Source: CAWGMT01 sp963823675 | GTDB taxonomy: Bacteria > Planctomycetota > Planctomycetia > Isosphaerales > Isosphaeraceae | Reading direction: 5' to 3' | Length of the DNA stretch: 64,000 nt | NCBI GenBank assembly: GCA_963823675.1 | Contig: CAWGMT010000025.1 | Span: 620,001-684,000 of the forward strand | Part shown: positions 57,134-64,000 of the stretch, piece by piece | How the letters are laid out: the number at the start of each line of letters is the position of its first letter | Position numbering within the stretch: the stretch's first letter is position 1 | Translations under genes and position numbers: made by a program | Notes under the pieces: model-generated | The model's input: only the letters and a program-made list of their open reading frames with translations | Database searches by the model: none | Told to the model about the DNA's origin: nothing

Positions 57134-60100
57134 ATGTCGAACTTCCATGACTCGGGCTTCCGCGTGCGCCGTAAGGGCTGGCATCAGAGGGTATTGGGCC
57201 GCCGAAGGCGGGGCGGAAGCCGGCCGAGGCGCCCGTTTTTCCAGCCGGGATTCCTTCATCTCGAAGACCGGTGGCTGATGGCGACTCTCGTCGTCACCAA
57301 CACGCTCGATTCGGGCCCCGGCTCGCTCCGGGGTGAGATCGCCCAATCCAACGCCACGGGCCCGGGCCCAAACACGATCGACTTCGACATCCCCATGTCG
57401 GACCCGGGATACGACTCGTCAAGTGGGGTCTGGACGATCTCGCTTTTGTCGGCGTTGCCGAGCATCTCCGTGCCGGTGACGATCGACGGCACGAGTCAGA
57501 CGGGGTATTCCACCACGCCGGTGATCGATCTCGATGGCACAAGCGCGGGTGCCGGAGCCGACGGCCTGTCGCTGGCGGCGGGATCCGCTGGGAGCCAGGT
57601 CCTCGGACTGATGATCGAGAACTTCGCGAACGCGGGCATCGACGTCGCATCCGCCAACAACACGATCGGCGGCGCGGCCGCTGGCGTTAGCAACCTGATC
57701 AGCGGCAACTCGAATTACGGCGTGCTCATCGAGACCGCCTCCGCGACGGGGAACCTCGTCGCGGGCAATTACATCGGCACCGATGTGACGGGCACGGCCG
57801 CGCTGGGCAACGGCCTCGACGGCGTGTTGATCGACGCGAGTGCCTCGGACAACACCATCGGCGGCACCACGGCCGCCGCCCGCAACGTCATCTCCGCCAA
57901 CGCGTATTCCGGCGTGGAGATCGACGACGCAAACGACAACGTCGTCGAGGGCGACTTTATCGGCACCGATGTGACCGGGACGGTCGCGCTGGGCAACAAC
58001 GTGATAGGCAAGGCCGATGGGCTCGGCGAATTCGCCGGTGGTGTCTTCCTCGGCAATGACGCCTCCGGCAACACCATCGGCGGCCTCACCGCAACCCCGG
58101 GCACCAGCGCGGGGAACCTGATCTCGGGCAACACCTACGCGGGTGTGTCGATGTATAACGCGGGCCCGAACAACCTGGTGGCCGGCAACCTGATCGGCAC
58201 CAATGTTACGGGGTCCGTTGCTCTCGGAAACGACTCCAATTACGGGAACCCCTCCGGGGGGTTTGGCGTCACAGTCCAATACTCGCCCGACACCACCGTG
58301 GGTGAGCCGGGCGGCGGCAATGTGATCGCAGGCAACGGCCTCGGCACCGTTAACGGCGCCAACGTCAACCTGAGTTATTCGACCGGGAGCGCCGTCCAGA
58401 GCAACATCATCGGCACCGACATCACCGGCACCGTCGCGCTCTCCACCACGACGTATTACGGCGTCGTTCTCCAGTTCGGGTCGTACGTCGTCGGTGGACT
58501 CACACCCACACCGGGCACGGGACCGGGCAACGTCATCTCGGGCAATGGCGTCGCTGGCATTTCCGTGGCCAACTATACGGCGGGCTCCACGACCGTCATC
58601 GAAGGCAATATCATCGGCGCCGACGCGACCGGCGAGCACGCGGTCCCGAATCGCAATTGGGGCGTCACTCTCGGTGACGTCAGCCTGGTCACGGTCGGCG
58701 GCACGGCGGCCGGAGCGGGGAACTTGATCTCGGGCAACAGTGTGATCGGCGTGTATATCGACCTCTCGAGTACGACCGCCAACCTGGTCGCGGGCAACCT
58801 CATCGGCACCGACATCACGGGGATGCTGGCGATCGCCAACAGGGAGGGCGTCGTCATCTCCGATGGCGCCTCGAATAACACGATCGGGGGCCGCACGACG
58901 ACCCCGGGGACCGGCGCCGGCAACGTGATCTCGGGCAACACCGATGACGGCGTGCTATTCACCCTGCAAAACACCGACTCCGGCCCGACCGACAACCTGG
59001 TGGCCGGCAATCTCATCGGCACCAACGGCGCCGGCACCGCCTCGCTGGGCAACGGCGACGACGGCGTTTTGATCGAAGCGGGTGCCACGAACAACACGAT
59101 CGGCGGCGTCACGAGCACGCCCGGCACCGGCCTGGGCAACGTCATTAGCGGCAACACCAATGACGGCGCCGAGATCACCGGCTCGGGCACAAGCGAGAAC
59201 GTAGTCGCGGGTAACATCATTGGCCTGAACGCTTCCGGAAACAGCGCGCTGGGCAACGCCGGCAGCGGGGTCCAGATTGATACTTCGGCCTCGGGCAACA
59301 CGATCGGCGGCCCGACGGCGAGCGCGCGTAATGTCATCTCCGCCAATTTGAACGGCCTTGAGATCATCGGCGGAGCCAGCGGCAATACCGTCCAGAGCGA
59401 CTACATCGGCACCGATCTCACAGGTATGGTGGCTATCGGCAACCTCATTGACGGGTTGTATAGCCAGGGAACCTCCGACATCATCGGCGGGGCGACCAAC
59501 GACGGCCAGGGCAATCCTTCGCCCGGAACCGCGCCGGGCAACGTCATCTCCGGCAACGGCAGCGCGCAAGAGCCTCGCAACACGGAATACAATCTCATCC
59601 TCGGCACATCCGAAGTCGCCGCCGGCAATTTGATCGGACTCAATGCGACCGGAACGGCATCGCTGAACACGGGCGGTGAGGCATGCGTCGGCCTGAACGG
59701 TGGAGACGACACCGTCGGGGGCCTGAGCCCGAATGACCGGAACGTCATCACAGGTGACTTTTATGAAATGGGCATCAGTGGATCTGGCGACCAGATTCTG
59801 AACAATTATTTCGGCACCGATATCACCGGGACCATTGGGCTGGACCACATCGGCCAAAGTTTGTCCGCTGGCTGGAACGCCATCTTAATTTTAGACGGCG
59901 CGAATATCGTCTTCGGCGCGCCGGGGGCCGGCAACCTTGTTGTGGACAGCTTTCCCTCTACCTACTATAACGCATTCGCGATTTTCGCAGAAGAGTCGTC
60001 GGGGTTGGTCATCCAGGGTAACAAGATCGGCACGAACGCCGCGGGCACGGCCGCAATCCCCAACGCCGGCGGCATCTACGTCGCCGGATGTGACGGCTTC

Positions 60101-63100
60101 CTGATTGGCGGCACGTCCCCTGGCGACGGCAATTTGATCTCAGGGAGCGTTCTCAGCGCCATAACCGTCGTCACAACCACGGGTGGCACGATCGAGGGCA
60201 ACAAGATCGGTACCGACGTCACCGGGACGCTCGCCATTCCCAACGACACCTATTACTATTTCGCGAACCCGGCCGCGGTGATCCTCGCTAACGGTGCCTC
60301 CGACATCACCATCGGCGGCACGACGGCCGCCGCTCGCAACATCATCAGCGGCAACGATGGGGATGGAATCCTGGTCAGTGCCGGCTATCTCTTCGTAGGT
60401 GGGAACCGCCCGTCTAACGACGGCGTGAATCAAGACAACACGGTCGAAGGAAACTACATCGGCATCAAGGCCGACGGCAGCGGCGCGTTGCCCAACGCGG
60501 GTACCGGGATCTACGTCGCCGGGTCGGCCCTGAACACTACGATCGGCGGCACCGCGGCGGGCGCGGCCAACGTCATCAGCGGAAATGCCGGTAACGGCGT
60601 CTTGATCGACGGCACCGGCCCGCCCAGCGTTACCCCCCTTTATCTCAAAGCCGACGGCGACGCGACCAACACCAACGTCGCGATCAGTGGGGATACTGTC
60701 GGCAACGGCTCGATCGTCGGCGGCGTGACTTACGGCACGGGAATCACCGGAGAGGCCTTCGAGTTCCACGACACCCCCGGTGAGCGTGTCGTCGTTCCCG
60801 GTGGGACGGCCTACCTGGATCAGACCGGCCTCACACTCTCCGCCTGGATCAACCTGAACAGCCTGCCCGGAGCGACCCCTTACGTCATCGCGTCGCAGGC
60901 GTATTCGTCCACCTCGGAGACCTACGGTCTTTACGTGAACTCCGGCGGACAGCTCGTCTTCGAGTGGTATTCTCAAGGCGCGTTCCACACACTGACCTCC
61001 ACGAGCGCGAACCTTGGCTCGCGGCTCGGTACGTTCCAGCAGGTCGCCGTCACTACCGACGATTCGACGGTCACGTTTTACGTGAACGGCGTGGCCGTCG
61101 GCTCGTCCGCGATGCCCGTCCCGCTCGATATCACGGCCACCGGCGACCTCGATATCGGCGGCCTCGCGAACGGCCCCAACCTCTTCGACGGCCTGATCGA
61201 CGACCTCTCATTCACCATCAGCCCGCTCCCGGCCGACGTGATCGCCCAGATTTACGCCAATGCGGGCCAGGGCACCGACCTGGGAGGCAGCGGCACTCAA
61301 GACACGACCGTCGCCGGCAATTTCATCGGCACCGACCCGACAGGCACGACCGCCATCGCCAATGGTGGCGACGGCGTCGAGATCAATGACGCGTTCAACA
61401 ACACGATCGGCGGAACCGCGGGCGCTCCCAGCAACATCATTTCGGGCAACACGGGCGACGGCGTCGAGATCACGGGTACAGGCGCGACGGGCAACGTGGT
61501 GGCGGGCGACTACATTGGCACCGACATGACCGGCACGACGGCCATTGCCAACGGTACGGGCGTCGAAATCGACAGCGGCGCATCTGCCAATACCATCGGT
61601 GGTACCACAGCCGCCGCCCACAACGTCATCTCCGGCAATACCTCCGACGCCATTTATCTCGCCAACGACGGCTCGAACCACAACCTCGTCGAGGGCGACT
61701 ACATCGGCCTCGACATGAGCGGGAACAACTCGGTTCCCAACGAAATCGGGGTCTATGTCGGTTCGGACGACAACACCATCGGCGGCACCGTCGCCGGCTC
61801 GGGGAACGTGATCTCGGGGAATAACGACGGGTCCGCTTATATCGGTGCGCAGATCTACATCCCGGGCAATGACAACCTGGTCGAGGGAAACCTCATCGGT
61901 CTCGGCGCCGATGGCGACATCGTCACGGTCCCCGTCGGCGATCTCAACGCGGGCGTGTCGTTCCAGACCGGCGGGCAGAACTTCATCGGGAGCCATAACA
62001 CGATCGGTGGGGTGACGGCCGCCGCGAGGAACGTGATCTCGGGCAACCAGAGTAACATCATCCTCCAGGGCGGCTCGTACAATCTGATCGAGGGGAACTA
62101 CATCGGCACCGACACGACCGGGACAATCGCGATCGGCCCGGGGCCGAACGGCACCGCCGATTTGGTTGATATCAACACCGAATCCACCGTGCAGGATACC
62201 ATCGGCGGCACGACCACCGGCGCCCGGAACATCATCTCCGGGGCCAGTCAAGCCGGAATCTATTTCGGAGCAGGCACGTCCGAAAGCGTCGTCGGGGGCA
62301 ACTACATCGGCACGGACAAGACGGGCACTCTGGCCCTGCCCAATGGGACTGGTTTCCAAGAAGGGGACGAAGGATCGCCCGGCGACAACACGATCGGCGG
62401 GGCGACCTCCACGCCCGGGACCGGGGCGGGCAACCTCATCGCGGGCAACCAGGGTAGAGGCATCTCTACCGGCCAGGGTGACGGCGACGTGGTCGAGGGC
62501 AACGCGATCGGCGTCGTCGCACTGCCCGGAGGGGGCACCTCGCCCGCCAACAGGGGCGATGGCATCGAAGTCGGCGGCACCGAGGGCGCCGGCGTCCAGA
62601 TCGGTGGTCCCAACGCTCAGGACCAGAACGTCATCTCGGGCAACACCAACGACGGGATCGAGATCAACGGCAGCTCCGGCGTCCTCGTCGAAGGCAACCT
62701 GATCGGCACCGATATCACCGGCAAGCTCGCGGTGCCCAATGCTGAGGGCGTCGTCCTCGACAACGGCTCGTCGGGCAACACGATTGGCGGTCTGACGAGC
62801 ACTCCCGGCACCGGCCTGGGCAATGTCATCAGCGGCAACACCCAAGATGGCGTCGAGATTACGGGCTCCGGGACGTCGGGTAACGTCGTCGATGGGAACA
62901 TCATCGGTTTGAATGCCACAGGTACAAGCGCGTTGGGCAATCTCGGCGACGGTGTTGAACTCGAGAACTCGGCGTCTGCAAACACGATCGGCGGGACAAC
63001 GGCAAGCTCTCGCAACATCATCTCCGCCAACTACAATGGCGTCGAACTCCTCAGCGGAGCCACCGGCACTTACGTTCAAGGCGACTACATCGGCACCGAC

Positions 63101-64000
63101 CTGACGGGCATGACCGCCATCGGCAATACCAATTTCGGACTGTTCAGCCGAGGCATCTCCGACGTCGTCGGTGGCGCGACCAACGACGGCCACGGCAACC
63201 CCGCGCCAGGGACCGCCCCCGGCAACGTCATCGGGGCCAACGTGCAAAACGTGGACCTCTATGGCACGTCCGAGGTCCTCGCCGGTAACCTGCTCGGCCT
63301 CAACGCGACAGGGACCGCACCGCTCTTTCCCGGCACATCGTATGATGTTAGCGCGGCCGGCACGAACAACCTCGTCGGCGGCATGAGCCCGAACGATCGC
63401 AACGTGATGACTGGCGCATATATCGTTTTTGGCGGCGGAGGGATCGGCCTCCAGATTCTGAACAATTACATCGGCTCCGACATCACCGGAACGATCGGAT
63501 TGGAGCACATCGGACAAAGCAACGGCATCGGCTACGCCGACTTCATTGTTTCAGGGGCCTCGAACATTTCAATCGGGTTACCGGGTGCAGGCAACCTCAT
63601 CGTGGATGGTTTCCCCGCTGCGTATACCGATGCGTTCGGGGTTAGTGTCTTCAGCTCGTCGGGCGTGGTCATCCAGGGAAACAAGATCGGCACGAACGCC
63701 GCGGGGACCGCCGCAATCCCCAATAACGCCGGCATCTACGTCGCCGGCTGTGACGGTTTCCTGATCGGCGGCACAGCCCCCGGCGCGGGCAATTTGATCT
63801 CGGGAAACCTCGAGAGCGCCATCGCCATCGACACGACCACGGGCGGCACGATCGAGGGCAACCTCATCGGTACCGACGCCACCGGCATGCTCGCCATTCC
63901 CAACGACGGTTGGTTTGCCCCTGGCGGTGGCACAGGCCCAGCCGGTAGCGTCGGCCCGGGAGCGGTGATCCTCGGAAACGGTGCCTCAGACATCACCATC
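57134..64000 (+). CDS. Giant beta-solenoid surface protein with NTIGGT repeats and LamG-like domain (open at window end)
   Basis: Starts at the ATG at 57134 and stays open for 2,289 codons to the window edge. The N-terminus is basic (RVRRKGWHQRVLGRRRRGG) and holds FLHLEDRWLMA, the LE-x-R-x-L motif seen in exported planctomycete giants, followed by VVTNTLDSGPGSLRGEI, a CSLREA-type opening. Then come tens of units of ~35-50 residues built on NTIGGTTAAARNVISGN, GVEIDGA and NLVAGNYIGTDVTGT, each one or two coils of a right-handed parallel beta-helix. A LamG/concanavalin-like domain interrupts at about residues 1170-1375 (FEFHDTPGERVVVPGG, LTLSAWINLN, FYVNGVAVGSS, FDGLIDDLSF). The segment at ~59090-60320 recurs at ~62775-64000. 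Likely a cell-surface or secreted adhesin; exact role unknown. No frameshift seen. Confidence 0.88.
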   Translation, partial: MSNFHDSGFRVRRKGWHQRVLGRRRRGGSRPRRPFFQPGFLHLEDRWLMATLVVTNTLDSGPGSLRGEIAQSNATGPGPNTIDFDIPMSDPGYDSSSGVWTISLLSALPSISVPVTIDGTSQTGYSTTPVIDLDGTSAGAGADGLSLAAGSAGSQVLGLMIENFANAGIDVASANNTIGGAAAGVSNLISGNSNYGVLIETASATGNLVAGNYIGTDVTGTAALGNGLDGVLIDASASDNTIGGTTAAARNVISANAYSGVEIDDANDNVVEGDFIGTDVTGTVALGNNVIGKADGLGEFAGGVFLGNDASGNTIGGLTATPGTSAGNLISGNTYAGVSMYNAGPNNLVAGNLIGTNVTGSVALGNDSNYGNPSGGFGVTVQYSPDTTVGEPGGGNVIAGNGLGTVNGANVNLSYSTGSAVQSNIIGTDITGTVALSTTTYYGVVLQFGSYVVGGLTPTPGTGPGNVISGNGVAGISVANYTAGSTTVIEGNIIGADATGEHAVPNRNWGVTLGDVSLVTVGGTAAGAGNLISGNSVIGVYIDLSSTTANLVAGNLIGTDITGMLAIANREGVVISDGASNNTIGGRTTTPGTGAGNVISGNTDDGVLFTLQNTDSGPTDNLVAGNLIGTNGAGTASLGNGDDGVLIEAGATNNTIGGVTSTPGTGLGNVISGNTNDGAEITGSGTSENVVAGNIIGLNASGNSALGNAGSGVQIDTSASGNTIGGPTASARNVISANLNGLEIIGGASGNTVQSDYIGTDLTGMVAIGNLIDGLYSQGTSDIIGGATNDGQGNPSPGTAPGNVISGNGSAQEPRNTEYNLILGTSEVAAGNLIGLNATGTASLNTGGEACVGLNGGDDTVGGLSPNDRNVITGDFYEMGISGSGDQILNNYFGTDITGTIGLDHIGQSLSAGWNAILILDGANIVFGAPGAGNLVVDSFPSTYYNAFAIFAEESSGLVIQGNKIGTNAAGTAAIPNAGGIYVAGCDGFLIGGTSPGDGNLISGSVLSAITVVTTTGGTIEGNKIGTDVTGTLAIPNDTYYYFANPAAVILANGASDITIGGTTAAARNIISGNDGDGILVSAGYLFVGGNRPSNDGVNQDNTVEGNYIGIKADGSGALPNAGTGIYVAGSALNTTIGGTAAGAANVISGNAGNGVLIDGTGPPSVTPLYLKADGDATNTNVAISGDTVGNGSIVGGVTYGTGITGEAFEFHDTPGERVVVPGGTAYLDQTGLTLSAWINLNSLPGATPYVIASQAYSSTSETYGLYVNSGGQLVFEWYSQGAFHTLTSTSANLGSRLGTFQQVAVTTDDSTVTFYVNGVAVGSSAMPVPLDITATGDLDIGGLANGPNLFDGLIDDLSFTISPLPADVIAQIYANAGQGTDLGGSGTQDTTVAGNFIGTDPTGTTAIANGGDGVEINDAFNNTIGGTAGAPSNIISGNTGDGVEITGTGATGNVVAGDYIGTDMTGTTAIANGTGVEIDSGASANTIGGTTAAAHNVISGNTSDAIYLANDGSNHNLVEGDYIGLDMSGNNSVPNEIGVYVGSDDNTIGGTVAGSGNVISGNNDGSAYIGAQIYIPGNDNLVEGNLIGLGADGDIVTVPVGDLNAGVSFQTGGQNFIGSHNTIGGVTAAARNVISGNQSNIILQGGSYNLIEGNYIGTDTTGTIAIGPGPNGTADLVDINTESTVQDTIGGTTTGARNIISGASQAGIYFGAGTSESVVGGNYIGTDKTGTLALPNGTGFQEGDEGSPGDNTIGGATSTPGTGAGNLIAGNQGRGISTGQGDGDVVEGNAIGVVALPGGGTSPANRGDGIEVGGTEGAGVQIGGPNAQDQNVISGNTNDGIEINGSSGVLVEGNLIGTDITGKLAVPNAEGVVLDNGSSGNTIGGLTSTPGTGLGNVISGNTQDGVEITGSGTSGNVVDGNIIGLNATGTSALGNLGDGVELENSASANTIGGTTASSRNIISANYNGVELLSGATGTYVQGDYIGTDLTGMTAIGNTNFGLFSRGISDVVGGATNDGHGNPAPGTAPGNVIGANVQNVDLYGTSEVLAGNLLGLNATGTAPLFPGTSYDVSAAGTNNLVGGMSPNDRNVMTGAYIVFGGGGIGLQILNNYIGSDITGTIGLEHIGQSNGIGYADFIVSGASNISIGLPGAGNLIVDGFPAAYTDAFGVSVFSSSGVVIQGNKIGTNAAGTAAIPNNAGIYVAGCDGFLIGGTAPGAGNLISGNLESAIAIDTTTGGTIEGNLIGTDATGMLAIPNDGWFAPGGGTGPAGSVGPGAVILGNGASDITI

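Noticed and set aside
57419..59857. Further long minus-strand ORFs (57419-58639, 58573-59385, 58955-59857)
   Set aside because: Same explanation: antisense of NTIGGT-type repeats.
61208..63517. 769-residue minus-strand ORF opposite the solenoid gene
   Set aside because: Its regularity (repeated DVGADVV-like units) is the reflection of the plus-strand repeats; no start region or signal peptide and unrelated to any family.

Overview
The window is GC-rich bacterial DNA from a planctomycete, most likely Isosphaeraceae-like. The main pointers are a DUF1501 gene next to a PSD1-type (DUF1549/DUF1553) cytochrome gene, a CotH/PVC-dehydrogenase/HEAT/cytochrome c protein, three paired ECF sigma factor and Ser/Thr kinase modules, and a giant NTIGGT-repeat surface protein whose N-terminus carries the planctomycete LE-x-R-x-L motif. 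The organism call is inferred from gene families only.

Layout: 1-545 holds the end of a RelE-like toxin and its Phd/YefM-like antitoxin. 649-10436 is a minus-strand secreted degradation/redox cluster: CotH-dehydrogenase-HEAT-cytochrome fusion, PSD1 cytochrome, DUF1501 and a CE15-type glucuronoyl esterase. 10631-13442 is an ECF sigma factor followed by its kinase.

From about 13.6 to 45.8 kb the window is accessory DNA. A tRNA-Leu remnant lies at the left edge. A nearly identical 424-bp direct repeat (14714-15137 and 27442-27865), each copy starting with the 3' end of a tmRNA gene, encloses about 12.7 kb. That segment holds a truncated glgX, IS256 pieces, several paralogous WD40 sensor genes and an intact CHAT-NACHT gene. 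The CHAT-NACHT gene stops inside its APAF-1-like helical region and a second ORF restarts three bases later, so the bacterial NLR-like protein is encoded in two pieces. To the right follow two PD-(D/E)XK-like genes, an XRE regulator, a HEPN domain fused to a gamma-glutamylcyclotransferase domain, an Mrr restriction enzyme, a complete TerY-phosphorylation triad (vWA, PP2C, kinase) divergent from a DUF4236/TerB-like membrane protein, a RAYT transposase, an IS701-like relic and a frame-broken MazF-type toxin with its partner. This reads as a defence/conflict island.

45.9-57.0 kb carries two divergent ECF sigma/kinase modules. One kinase has an FG-GAP propeller sensor and extra C-terminal membrane helices; the other has a WD40 plus TPR sensor. 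57134 to the window end is a single open frame encoding a huge beta-solenoid surface protein with one LamG-like domain and a large internal duplication.

Many long, otherwise well-conserved genes carry one or more single-base frameshifts, often in G/C runs. This suggests indel errors in the underlying assembly, although true decay is clear in the island.
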